Shown: piece by piece, positions 26,346 through 38,845 of the stretch
Layout of the letters: each line of letters starts with the position of its first letter
Numbering within the stretch: the stretch's first letter is position 1
Source of the DNA: Sindora glabra
Taxonomy: Eukaryota; Streptophyta; Magnoliopsida; Fabales; Fabaceae
DNA: 64,000 nt
Assembly: GCA_020226215.1 (NCBI GenBank)
Contig: CM035236.1
Location: 47,367,057-47,431,056, forward strand
Direction of reading: 5' to 3'
Position numbers and translations under genes: made by a program
The notes under the pieces: model-generated
Databases searched by the model: none
What the model saw: the letters and a program-made list of their open reading frames with translations, nothing else
Told to the model about the DNA's origin: nothing

Positions 26346-26685
26346 ATTGAAGTTTATATGCATTCATACCTAAGATACTCGTTCGTTTTATTTAATAATG
26401 ATTTAGGAATAATAAATTATTTAATATCAGTACATATAATATTTAATTTATTATTAATATAAATTAACTCTATAATATTATTTTTTATTTGTTATTATAT
26501 CAAAAAAATATTAAAATATTCATTTAATTAGAATAATAATAAATTTCTTCTTTTGTCATTAAATCTCACCACCTAAATTCAAATGTCAAACTTGCCTATT
26601 GATAAATAAAATCCATCCAAAGTTAACATACTTTTTATCGAAGGCCAACACTTTATTAGTATTAATTTTTAAATTTCACATGTCC

Positions 26686-26718
<33 letters not shown>

Positions 26719-27256
26719 TATTGTACATATTTCTTTACCGTTATATTTTAGTATCTCTATGATTGACAATCTATCACTTTATTCTTTTGGTATGATATTG
26801 TTATTTTTATTGTCAAGTAATTTTTTAAAATGTAGTAAAATTAAAAACTTATATTAAAAATAATAATTTTAATTAATTTATAAATAAGTTTTTATTTAAA
26901 ATATATTAAAAATATGTCAAATTTAATTAAACAGTAGATTTTAATAATATAATAATAAAGATAATATTAGAAGAACATTACTTTTTTTGTATAATATACA
27001 TTTTAGATCAAATGAAATAAATTTTAATAAATTAAATTTGATGAATTTTATAATAACTCAAATATAATCAAAATTAGAATTATAAATAAAATAAAATATT
27101 TTTTAAAAATAAATATCATTTAAAATATTTATTTAAATATAAAATAAAATCTTTTTTTAATTATGCTGTATAAGTGCTTAATGCTAATACCAAGTATTAT
27201 AAAACATACAGCTAAAAAATATATCATAAAAATATAATTACTTTTGCAAGCTATGA
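26346..27256. other. AT-rich intergenic DNA with an (AT)n microsatellite
   Basis: No gene seen. An (AT)n run with one interruption covers 26686-26722. Confidence 0.5.
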
Positions 27257-27904
27257 GAGTGTTTGACAAATGATTTACTAAGTGATTTTTGGTTAGTTTT
27301 GATATTTGATAATTAGCTGATTAAATTCAACTTATTACTTTTAAATAAGTTAATTTCAAAACACTGCCGAGGGATAGTATATTGAAATAATTATTTTCTA
27401 AAATGATCGTATTACCATCGATTGTTTCATAAAATAACTATATTAACCTTAATTAATTTTTATATTTTCAATTTTATCTTTCCTATAAAAAATTATAATA
27501 TTAATTTTACATGAAAATTAAATAATTATAATTATTAATTTATTAAAAATTAATAAATATAAAAATTATATTAATTTAATTTAAAAAATATTTAATATGT
27601 AATAATTTATAATGATATATTATTTACTAGAAAATTTAAGCTACTAAATAATATATAGAATCTAAAATATTAAAATAAAATAATATTCAAATAACTCATA
27701 TAATATACTTATGTCTTTATTTATCATTTTACATACAAACAACTAATTTTACTAAATATTTTTATTAAAATAGTTAATACAATTAACTAATCAAATTAAC
27801 TAATACAATCAACTAATCAAATTAGTTAATAGAATCATCTATCAATTAATAGTTAATTAAATTAATTAATTATTATAATTATTAGTTAATTGTCAAATAA
27901 TGCC
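27257..27904. mobile_element. MITE-like element, about 650 bp
   Basis: The left end contains GTGTTTGACAAATGATT and the complement of the right end reads GGCATTATTTGACAATTAA, sharing TTTGACAA with similar flanks. The right part carries many short TTAATTAG/CTAATTAA steps. Non-coding and very AT-rich. The termini are plausible but no clean target duplication was seen. Confidence 0.5.
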
Positions 27905-28574
27905 TTAACCAATCATTCTTATAAAATCAGTTTTAGTAGTTTGATAATTTTGTAACCCGGCCAAAAGTTACCATTGTTAACTTTTGGAAAAGGGAGTGTG
28001 CCTACGATTCAACAATTTTTTTAACTATTTGTTTATTTTTTAGAAAATATTTTTGATAAAAAAAATTATTTTTTATATATAAATAAAGGAGTATTATTAT
28101 GTATTTCAATTTTTTGTAATTTAAAAAATAATTGTTAATTTTATGATAATAAAAGAAAAATAAATTCCTCTTTAGAAAGAAGGAAGTTATCTTGCACTAA
28201 ATTACCCATTACATTTAATATTGAATATACAAGCCATTTTTTATAATTTTAATAGTTTACCGTTATATTTAAATGAAAGATATTTTTTATTAAAACATAT
28301 AGAGTTTAATAATAATGATTTAATCAATTTTAAATCGGACCTATTATTATTTTAAAAGCAATTAAATTATAAATATTATTTTAATAGTATACATTTATAC
28401 CATTAAAAAAAGTGGTGTAAGAAAATTTCTTCTGAGAAGAATTTGTGCAAGAAGTTCTCCCTTTCTGTACATTTTGCATATCAAATAAGTTAATTTATAA
28501 TTTATTAACTTAATTAATAAATTATAAGTTAACTTTTAAAAATATTTAATACATTAGAAGTAAGTAGCTTATAA

Positions 28575-29104
28575 GCTCTTATTTGATAAAATTTTTAAAA
28601 TAACTTATAACTTATAAGTTAATAACTTTTTAATTTTTTTAAATTTGTCTCTTTTCTTTTATTTATGATAACTTATATTCTAATTATATAAATAAATATT
28701 TGATATATTCTTATTAATTTAATATAAACAAATGCAAAATAAGTAAGTAAGTAAATATGTAATATCATAAAATATAAATACTTAAAATTTAGATTATTAT
28801 ATTATTATTTGAATAAAAATAAGTAAAAATAATGCAATTTCATAAATATAATAGATTAAACTTTAAGTAATTATAATCTTATTTTAAAAATTTTGATTGC
28901 AATAATATAATTTGATCTTAAAATAAATATATATTAATTTAATTAATATATATTTATAATTACTATGTCCCTTATATCTTTTTACATTTTTCAGTTAATT
29001 TAATAATCAAATTTTTTAATAAAATTAATTAATTTGTTGATTATTAACTATAAATTTTCAATTATTAACTAATACATCAACTATTTATACCAAATAAAAC
29101 CCTC
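28575..29104. mobile_element. MITE-like element, about 530 bp
   Basis: The left end reads GCTCTTATTTGATAAAATT and the complement of the right end reads GAGGGTTTTATTTGGTATAAA; TTATTTG.TA.AA is shared in inverted orientation. The interior is AT-rich with TTATAAG palindromes and no coding capacity. No certain target duplication. Confidence 0.4.
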
Positions 29105-29842
29105 ATGGTGTGTAAATTTTTTGACCAGTTCGACGGTATCTCAATTCGATCGAAAGTAGCCAGCGACCAAAGTGCATTTAAAGCTCTTTCTTCACACCCA
29201 AAGGCAACGGAATTTTGTTTCCCCAAGCAATTACTTAACAAAAACAAAGGAACAAGAAATACGTATAATTGATTGTAAATGCGGAAAAGGTTATGCATCC
29301 ATTCGAATTCTTTTATTATTTTCCTCTTATATTAACGAGATATACATAAAATTTTCTTGAATTTCATTAAAAAAATTAAAAAACATAAATTCTAAGTCTC
29401 ACTTTTAGTTTTTGTCTTTCTCACTCTATCATGATAAAAAAATATTAAAAATAAAAAATTCAAATTCAGTGATAACTACCCCAAAGATTTACAAGTCTTT
29501 ATTTGGGATCTGTTTATGTTTATTTTGATAAAAAAATATTTCATAGAAATATAATTATATACTTTTAAAATAATAAAAAATATGTTATTTATTTCAAGTT
29601 AAATATAAAGAGTGTGATAAAAAAAATAATATCATCTATTTTAATAATTTTCTTAACTATCATATTACTAGATAAATACTCTTTATTTTGTATCATAATG
29701 TTTGAATGAAAATAGATGAACAATATATCATTTCTTTATTTTTTTAAAAAATAAATTTAAACCCAAAAAAAAAAAAAACTTCTGACGGAGGCTTGAGTTT
29801 TTATTCAGCTGATCGTGTTAATCTAAAGTGGGAGTGTTAAAA

Positions 29843-30101
29843 GTTCTGTATGTTTATTATTTTTCAAAATAATTTTTTATTTTTATTTTTTAAAATTGTA
29901 TTTGATAAATTATTTTTAAAATTATTGTTTTAAAAATAAAAAATAAGGATAAATTTTAAATATTTTTGTACTTTTTTGTTATTATCAACAATTTTATAAT
30001 TAAATAAATTTTATTTATTTATTTATTTCACCAAATATCTTCTATTATCTATTTTTAAATTTGAAAATAATTTTTAAAAATAAAAAATAAAAACACATCT
30101 A
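29843..30101. mobile_element. MITE, copy 1 of a family with two members in this window
   Basis: The left end (TTCTGTATGTTTATTATTTT) and the complement of the right end (AGATGTGTTTTTATTTTTTA) are inverted versions of each other. Internal sequence such as ATAATTTTTTATTTTTATTTT near the left end and TTTATAATTAAATAAA in the middle recurs in the same order in the element at 42308-42640. Non-coding. Confidence 0.6.
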
Positions 30102-31406
30102 AAAACTTCCAAAATCTCACCCAAAATCAAGTTCTATTGAAAAATGAAAATCTTGAACCAACTAGTTTACGCCACGGAAAGATTCCAAAGCAGTACGACT
30201 CAACTCATTATTAGAATCATTAAAAACAATGGCCTAATTTCTTCGCCTCCAAAATTATTAACAACTTCCGTCTTCGTGTATGAACAAAAAAAAAGTTATA
30301 TTATAAATTTAATAATAATAAAGTAATAAAGAGTATTAAAATAATTTTAATAAAAAATATTAATTTAAAATATTTAATTACTTATTTTTTATTCTTATAA
30401 TGAATATACTTATTAATTGAAGTAATTATTAATTATAATAATTTAATTTTAATATATTTTATTATTTTAATACTTTTAAATTAATAATTCACTTTTTTCG
30501 TTCAATTAAAAGAGTAAATATCGTTAACGTTTACATATAAATTTAGAAATCAACAATCCCATTAAAAAAAGTGTTAATGGCTCCACATTCTTATCCCCAC
30601 GCCTCTTTCATGAGTAATCTGCTAGTTCAAAACCTACTTTTCATTTGTCTTTTCCCTTTAAAAAAGGAGAGAGCAAGAGATGGTTATTTTCTTTTGAATA
30701 TTATTATAAAAATACTTTTTTATTACAAAATATCCGATTTAAATTATAAATATTATGCTTAAAGAATGAATCTGCCATTACAATTCTACCAATTTGCTAA
30801 TATTTTTTAAAATGTTTTACATCTTTATTGGTTACAAATAAACATACTCTTATATCATATCTATAATCTTTAAAATAAAATAATTACTTAATATCTTTAG
30901 GTTATCATAGGCCAAATAGCTGTCCTAGGCTGCACTCTAAAAATAGATGATTAGGAGATTCGTATGCAGATTAAATGCAGCCTAGTTGATTATGTATATA
31001 TGGCAAACTCAGAAGCTGTCTTGTTGGCAAGGTTCCAGGGCAAACCATCCAAAGAAACAATGTAACTCTACTTGAAGTGGAAGAAACCAAATAGCAGGCC
31101 ATGTGACCATATTGTGTTTGGACGTGGTCATTGAGGGAGGTATCCAATCATAGGATATTTAAAATAAAATTTCTTAACTTAAAATAAATAATTTTAAAAA
31201 TTTTAAAATTTTTGAGGAGGAATATAAATCCTTTAAATTAAAGGATTGAAATTGAAATACCTTTTAATAGATGAAATTTTGAAAATTCATCACAGTAATT
31301 TGAAGACATAACATACAACTATCATATTGGATATCTTTAGAAACTTAAAATTAATTATTAAAATTTAAATTTTCCATACAAGCAATTTAAAGTAATCATA
31401 TTTTTA
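30102..31406. other. Intergenic DNA, no gene seen
   Basis: AT-rich with a less extreme patch at 30900-31150. Short open frames here have no recognisable domain. Confidence 0.5.
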
Positions 31407-32715
31407 GGACAAAGTACGCTTTAACCCCCCTAAATTAAGGTCTTGTAATGCATAACCTTCTAAACTTTCAAAACTTAGAAGTAACCTCTCTAAATTTTTA
31501 CAAAAATTGAAAAAGTTACTTTTACTGTTAAAAATAACAGTTTGCCCAAATAAAAATTCACAATTTTTAATATCAATCATCATGAATGCCAATCTACCCA
31601 CAAATTATCCATAAGCCCCAATATATTCAAGAATGAATGACAACTAAATCTGACAAATAAAAACATCACAAATCCATGAAAGATACCCAAAAGCCTTAAA
31701 AATGGGGAATGAAAAACTTTGCCTTTTATAAGTTAAGCGGAAAAAAACTAACTTCAATTCCATGGCCTTTATTGTTAGTGATCAATACTTGAAGCTTTAG
31801 GTAATGTTTACACTTACTCCTTTCTATTTTCAAATGTTGATTTAAAGACAATGCATATTAATGTAATAAATTGTTCAATTCCATCAAACAATCTCCAAGT
31901 TTTAGTTTCTAGTGAGTTTGTCCCTACAATTCACGTTTACCATTAGATGGTTTTATAGATAAGCATTTAGAAATTTCTCCTTTGTTTATAGCTTTTGCTT
32001 TTCTCCTTCACTACAAGATGATTTAAAATTTTATCTGAACAAGATGCAAACACCAAGATTTTGTAAAAGAAGCATTATGCAATTAAGCTTTAAGATCATG
32101 AGTCCACACACATTAGTCATTTGAAAGTTAGTTATATTGCATAACGATTCATTTAAATTCTAAAAGATTTAATTTTATCTCTTATTACTCTTGCAAATGT
32201 TTTAATTAACTTATTTTTAAGTTAATAAAGCAACTAATAAAATTGATTTTGGCACATGAGTAAATGAGCTCCTAGGATAATGACTAATGTAGTAGTCCTT
32301 AACTAATTCTTTGCACCTGCTAGTTAGATATTAACATTTGAAACATTCATTAAGCCTGGATTTGATCTTGGTCAAAGTTCATTCTAACTATGCGAAACCA
32401 AGTGCTAGGTCAAATCATTGGTGCACGCTTGCATATGGTTTCTTGTTTAGTTTTCCACAATTGTGCTTTGTTATTTATTTGTATTCTGTTTGGCATCCAC
32501 TTATCATGTGCTAACCAATTTTCAAGGCAAGGAAGATTGCCATTATCATGGATACCATTTCTATGAAACTCACATGCTGTCTACCACTAGTTTTAACTAG
32601 AAACTAACTTTTTCAATTTTTACAAAACTTCGAGAGAGTTATTTATAAGGATTGAAAATTTATAAAGGTTATTTGTCACAAGACCTTAATTTAAAGAGTT
32701 AAATTGTATTCAGCC
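31407..32715. mobile_element. Non-autonomous Mutator-like element with long terminal inverted repeats, about 1.3 kb
   Basis: The left terminal repeat (31407 to about 31520) and the complement of the right one (32715 to about 32600) match over roughly 110 bases. Shared blocks in the same order are TAAATTAAGGTCTTGT, a CATAACCTT-like block, TAACTCTCT-like and TTTTGTAAAAATTGAAAAAG. Terminal repeats of this length are typical of Mutator-like elements (MULEs). The interior of about 1.1 kb shows no transposase and no clear open frame, so the copy is non-autonomous. The flanking T-rich sequence hides any 9-bp target duplication. Confidence 0.75.
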
Positions 32716-33369
32716 TTTTTTTTTTAAATTCCATTCACAAACATGATTTCACGTAATCATTAATCATATACACTATTTAACCTTATGTGTTTTCTAATGA
32801 AAATTTTGCATAGGTATTTTTCATCAAAAGTAATAAAATTAAAAAGTATATTCTACACATATATGGTTTCATTGATTTTTTTTTCTTGATCCACTTGTGT
32901 TTTCAAGCATTATAATTTGCCTATTTATACTTTCTAATATTAATATTTTGCCAACCTAATTATTTTTTCATCCAATTTTTAACTAAATATTTCATGATAA
33001 GAAAGTTAAGTAAACTTGAAAAAAAATCATAGGGGAGTAAATTATAGTTTTTTCATATTTATGTAAATTAATATTCAAAATTCTCAATTGTGACTTCCTT
33101 GTTTTCTTGATTTAGATCTATAAACTATGTATTATTATTACATGCTTCATAGAATTATTAGTAATAAAAAATACAAAGTTTGTTATTTACAAATGTCAAG
33201 AGTTTAAATTGTTTTTTTTTTTTTACCTATGTCATGTATTGTGATAGTTTTTTCTCTTATCTATTAAATGCATGTTACTAAAATAAAGAGACAAGACTAA
33301 TATATTTCACTCTCAATTGAAAATTCTTGATATCAATTCACATAAATATTTGAAAATTACACTTTTTTT
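32716..33369. other. AT-rich intergenic DNA, no gene seen
   Basis: No motif or repeat recognised on either strand. Confidence 0.5.
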
Positions 33370-33740
33370 TATAATGATAAGAGTGGTTAAACCACTATAT
33401 ATACACACAATAATCAAAGATCGAATCTTAGATACAATGAAAAGTATAAAATTTTTAAGGGACATTAAATATCATTTGAGTTAAAAGCTCTTGACAAGAA
33501 AATGACACTTTACCCACATATTCTATTAAAAATTGAATAGAAAAAAATTAAATTAGTAATGTGTTCATAGTAGAAAGTAGAGGTAGGCATCAATTGCCAA
33601 TTGTTCCTTACATATGCATGGACAAAGATCAAACTCTAAATACAAAAGAAGGGTATAAAACCTTTAAGAGATATTATATGCCACATGAGGTAAAACTTTC
33701 AGTACCTAAGATTGGTTTCATTATTCCTGTGCAAATATTT
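33370..33740. repeat. Two diverged copies of a dispersed repeat
   Basis: Copy one (about 33395-33490) and copy two (about 33611-33700) share the order CAAAGATC.AA, CT.A.ATACAA, GTATAAAA, TTTAAG.GA and ATATCATTTGAGTTAAAA-like blocks. A third member lies at about 43135-43230. Non-coding; the family was not recognised. Confidence 0.5.
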
Positions 33741-33761
33741 GATATTTAAAATGAATATAAT

Positions 33762-34066
33762 AGGGGTCAAACCCTTAAACTTTTGGTCCAAAAGGCTTTG
33801 ATATTAGGTCAAGTACTACTATTCCCAAAAGCCTAAGGTGTTAGGAGAAGGACCAAGAGTGGTTTTACTATTACTTTAACATACTCCCTCACTCACCTAT
33901 CCTTTTAGCTTGAAGAATGGATATAGTACAAGTTCACATTATCTTTGCAAATATATAATATTTAGATTGGAGATGGTAGAATTGAACACTTAACCTTTTG
34001 GTCCAAGAAGCTTTGATACTATATTTAGTGACAATTGTTCCTAAAAGAATAAGTTATCAGGTGAAG
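33762..34066. repeat. Tandem pair of a common plant repeat related to LTR edges
   Basis: Unit one (33762-33850) and unit two (33980-34066) both carry CTTAA.CTTTTGGTCCAA, GCTTTGATA, ATT.TTCC.AAAAG and TTA..AG.TGAAG-like blocks in the same order. GCTTTGATA followed by an LTR-like start resembles the complement of a degenerate primer-binding site (GCTCTGATACCA). I recognise the arrangement as a frequent repeat in plant intergenic DNA but cannot name the element. Confidence 0.5.
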
Positions 34067-34645
34067 CCTAAAATAATAAAATTATAATGCTTGAAAGCAT
34101 AATTGGATTAAATGAAAATCAAATAAATTATAAATGGATAAAGTGTAATATTCCTTAAAATATTCTATGCAAAATCCATCAAAGAATGGTCAAGGAAATT
34201 GAAAAGTTTTTCTATTTTTGACAAATTTATTTTCATCAAAAAATTGCTAAAAAATTGGCACTAATTTTATGTAAAGAATTTTGCTATTTGTAATGGAAGA
34301 TTTTTCAAAAATTTCAAACATTGTAAAATAGTGAGCAAGAACTCTTTCCCTTACACTTCCTTTTTTCCCTTGATGCATGTGTTTTTGAAGTTTCTTGAGT
34401 TCTATACCTAAAGTTTAGAGGTAAATTTTAAAAATTATAAATGGACAAAATTATTTTTGATACTTTGTTTGCTAATTCTACAAATTGATTCTATTATTTT
34501 TTGGGTGTTTTTGTACAATTTGGGGCTATGGTCTCTAAAGAGCCTTTCCTTTCTATTTTCTTGGTGTTTAAAGGTTAGTGGTAAGTTTTATTTTATTTAC
34601 TTAAAAATTTTTCTATTTAGTTTATTTAGTTAACTATAAAGTTTT

Positions 34646-35340
34646 ATTAGTTTAATTAATATGTTAATTAGAAATGTTTTCTTAAATAATTTTATTTAGT
34701 TAATTAGTTCATTTATATAGTTAATTAGAAAGGTTAATTAATTTTATAGTATCTTCATTAAAATTGTTTAATTAATTTCATTTAGGCATTTGCATAATTT
34801 ATTACAAAGGCTTATATATTAATTTAATTACTAAGTTAGTTAGCAATGTTTAATTAATTTTATTTAGTTAATTACTTTAGTTTATTTACTTAATGCTTAA
34901 TTATTAGTTTCATTGATATGTTAATTAGAAATGTTTTCCTAGATAATTTTATTTATTTGATTAGTTTGTCTATTTAGTTAATTAGAAAAAGTTAATTAAT
35001 TTTATCGAAAGTTATTTGGAATTATTTAATTAATTTCATTTAGCTATTTCTATGTAGTTTATTACAAAGGTTTATACATTATTTTAATTGGTAAGTTAAT
35101 TAGAAATGTTTACTTAATTTTATGTAGTTAATTGCTTACTTTATTTACTTAATTTTAATAATTAATTAAAAATATTTATTTAATTATGTAGCATTATACA
35201 AATGATTATTAGTTTAATTAAGATGTTAATTAGAAATGTTAGTTAAATTTATTTAGTTAATTGTTAAAATTTTTTACTATATGTTAGAAAGGTTTATTAT
35301 TTTCAATTTTTTAGGTGATTATAAATATTTATTTAATTTT
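34646..35340. repeat. Decayed tandem array, unit about 257 bp, about 2.5 copies
   Basis: Units start at 34646, 34903 and 35208 with the shared opening ATTAGTTT.ATT.A.ATGTTAATTAGAAATG. Units one and two match across nearly all of their length, including TTAATTAATTTCATTTAG and TTTATTACAAAGG.TTAT in the same order. The third copy is truncated and preceded by about 48 extra bases. The unit is non-coding, nearly pure A+T in places, and looks like a short satellite array. Confidence 0.75.
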
Positions 35341-35359
35341 ACTATATATTAATAATAAA

Positions 35360-36250
35360 TAATTGGATAAAATTGTTAGACATAACTAATTTGGGTAGGA
35401 TAGCAGATAAGGTGGCTTCTAGTTTACTAGCAGATCATCACCTTCTTAGGTATGCGTTTATACTCATACCAGTTCAAAAGCTACCCCTATCGCCATTGCA
35501 TCCTTCGTTGGGTGGGCCGATGCAACCACCATTATCATTTCTTGTTGGGTCTACCTTAATGTTATAGATTTCTTCATAGGTAGCATTTGGTATGCCTTTA
35601 TTCCTCAAGCAGCCCATTCTTAGTAGCAAGGAGATTGTCATGCTTTACAAGGATAGATACATATTCATTTTTAATTTATTTTGTATATTGAATTTCTTCA
35701 TTATAATAATTAAAATTAGTAAATTAATATGTTAATTAACTATATGTTTATATTTGTAATAGGTTCTTTTCCATGAAGCAGACCACCACCTTCATTACTC
35801 ATATCATAAACAAATATGACATCGATTTCCATAACAAACAAATTGCTATCATTTCTTGTTGTTCACACCATTTGGTAACTATTCATATTTAAACACATCA
35901 ACTTTATCTTGATAATCGTCATTAAAAATTAGAATTAACATTGGATTATTTTTTTAACTAATGTAGAATGTTTGATATGCTACTTTAATAATTCATATAA
36001 TCAACATTGTACTTATTCCACCCCACACCCCTAACTAAAAAATAAAAATTCATTCCTTACAACCTTTGTATTCTTTACTACATCTCATGATACTTTCTAT
36101 TACATTACTTTCAATTTGAAATACATCTAAAACCCCCTAAAGCCACAATACTACAATTTTATAATACATACAAACCCTATATTGAATAGAAAGTAATGTA
36201 TATTTCATATTAATTATAGTACATAATAAAAAAAAACATTATTGCCTTGA
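35360..36250. other. Flank between tandem array and CACTA pseudogene, no gene seen
   Basis: A less AT-rich patch at 35370-35640 contains a 64-codon open frame on the plus strand with no recognisable domain. It could be part of the CACTA element to the right, since it lies downstream of that transposase in coding direction, but no supporting motif was found. Confidence 0.35.
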
Positions 36251-38456
36251 ATTAGTGGTATAGAAGATTTATTTGGAAGTATCATAAATCTATGTCCTTT
36301 CTCTATGATCTTAACACACATAAAATCCCTCTAAATTACATTTATGAATAACTAAAGGTAGTGGCAATAAGAAAGTAGGCGTGTCTTTAATATTAGTTGT
36401 TACATCTTTATTCCCACTATTAATAATTTGTCTCTTCTTATTAAAAAAACCACAAACCACCTATTGTCAATTAGGTTTAACGCATAGAAAACTTGTTTTA
36501 CTTGGAATATCATAAAAAATGCTCCCCTTATAGCCTTTCTTACCAAGATCCATCAATATAAATCTTAACTCATCCACTCAGATGACATTGTTATTCTCCA
36601 CACACTTAATAAAAAAAAAGCCCTTTGAATTGGATGTAATCAAGCTCTTATATATCTTTGATGACCCCACAATATGATATTATAGCATAAACATGATTTT
36701 TATCTTTAGGACTGGAGAAATGCATTGCATGAGCCACCAAAGTGACCTTACTATTTTGCATAGTATTTCTCTAATCTTATCTCTTAAAGTAAAATAAATA
36801 TATATTGATATCATATCCTCAATAAGATATGATATCTATGCAAAGTTCATTAGTCAAACATCTTATAATTTTAGAAATAGTACTTAATGTTTCCTCTATT
36901 ATGTTTCTTATCTAGTTGTAAAACTACTTGATAAATGTATGATTATATTTAGTTTGTATCCACTTCTCATTCTTGTCATGATGGAGCTCTTTTATAAGAG
37001 TAATATATTCATTCATGTAAGGTTAAACCTTTTTACTATTTTACAAGATGTAGAAGTGTGTTTGTTTCTACATTTTATGATTCATGCTCTCCACTTAATT
37101 CCCTGATATGTTTTTTCTTGAAATTCTTCCTCCATGGCAACATTTAGAAATCCTGATAATTTTTATATTTGACAAGTATGAGATACAAAACTTGACAATC
37201 TCCTTAGCAATGTACCCTTCAATAATACTTCCCTTAAACCTAATCCAATTATGCACATACCTTTTTAGGATCTTTATATAGCACTCCATTAAGTATATCG
37301 ACCTTCAGTAAACTAGACCACATAGTTTTACCTCTTTACTAAATGCATTATGATGTTAAAGAATGAGAATGAAAAATATATCTTTAGTTATAATGTGATA
37401 ACAACATCACTTTACTAGTTATCTAAATCCTCTAGGTTAATGAATTTGACACATATTGTATTGAAAAAGAAATAAAGTCTCATGATAACTTGCCTCAAAT
37501 GTTTAGGTAATATTTCTCAAATGATGATTGATAAAAGTTATTACATCAAAGCATGACAATCATGAGACTTTAAGTTAACTAATTTTAAATCTTTTATTAA
37601 AATAAGACTTCTGATGTTTGAAGAATAGCCTCCGGGAACTTTAACTTCATTTAACAATTTTCTCTTTCCTAGATAAGGTATGACAAATCAAAGGTAAGTA
37701 AATATGTCAACTCTTTTTTTTCGATATTAGTTCTTTCTATATGACCATCTCTTACAAATGTAGTTAAGCCTTGATTCCATCGTTTATCTTATCAGGCATA
37801 TTCAAGAACATTCAATAGACTATCATATGCATTTTTTTCCACATGAATGACATCAATGTTATGCTTAACATCTAATTCCTTTTAGTATGGAAGATTACAG
37901 AATATAGGTCTTTTTTTCCATAATGTCTCACCACTTATTGAACTGTTATGTTTGCCAAAATTAACATCAATATTTTCTACCTTATCATAAACTTCCTCCC
38001 CTAATAAAGGCTTCAGATCCATTACTTCCTCTAGTAAATCATAGAATGCCTCTCTTAGCCCTTGATAATTATAGGAATGAGAGTAAAAATCTTCTATGAT
38101 TGAGATACATTATTTTTTTCCAATGCTTAAGTTAATAAGAACATATGCCATCTTTGCAAATAAGGCATACTCTATATCCTTTAAGCTATACCATAATAAG
38201 TTTTCATAAGTTATGAAGTCATTAGTTATGCTAAAGAGCATTATATGCAATCTAAAGATTTTTGCTTGTATGCGTGAAACACTAACACACTTTCATCTTA
38301 CATAGATCATAAGTCTTTAGTGATTGGTGCTAAAAGGACATTTATGACATTTTCGAGTTGTTTGGGCTTTAATATCCACAATATTAATATTATATATTTC
38401 TACTTCATGCACAACTAAAAAATGAGGTTATAAATTGCTAATATTACAAATCATGT

Positions 38457-38568
38457 GCTATGTTTGTGGCTTATGTCATCGTGAAGGTTCATTCCATTAG
38501 TACATAATGCAAGCTATGTTTGTGGCTTATGCTATCATGAAGCTTCATTCCATCAGTACATAATGCAA
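38457..38568. repeat. Tandem duplication inside the CACTA pseudogene, 56-bp unit
   Basis: Copies at 38457-38512 and 38513-38568 both begin GCTATGTTTGTGGCTTATG and differ at only a handful of positions. The unit covers the TNP2 segment normally reading ALCTDGMNP...STWPV, so the decayed protein would carry this motif twice. Confidence 0.9.
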
Positions 38569-38845
38569 GTGTAAAGTTTTTTGACTTACTATTAAATTTA
38601 AGGAATAATAAGTTGATCATTCTTCATTGAAAAAAATCTATCAAATAATGGAGCTTGTTATTAATAATCATTTGCTTGCATGCCATACTAAAAGTTCATT
38701 CCATCAGTACATAATGCAAGTGTAAAGTTTTTTTACTTACTATTAAATTTAAGGAATATTAAGTTAATCATTCTTCATTGAAAAAAATCTATCAAATAAT
38801 GGAGCTTGTTATTAATAATCATTTGCTTGCATGCTATACTAAATT
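38544..38845. repeat. Recent tandem duplication inside the CACTA pseudogene, 151-bp unit
   Basis: Copies at 38544-38694 and 38695-38845 are nearly identical (about five differences). Each starts TTCATTCCATCAGTACATAA and ends at TTTGCTTGCATG.TATACT. The high identity contrasts with the heavy decay of the transposase around it, so the duplication is much younger than the insertion. It overlaps the 56-bp duplication just to its left. Confidence 0.92.
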
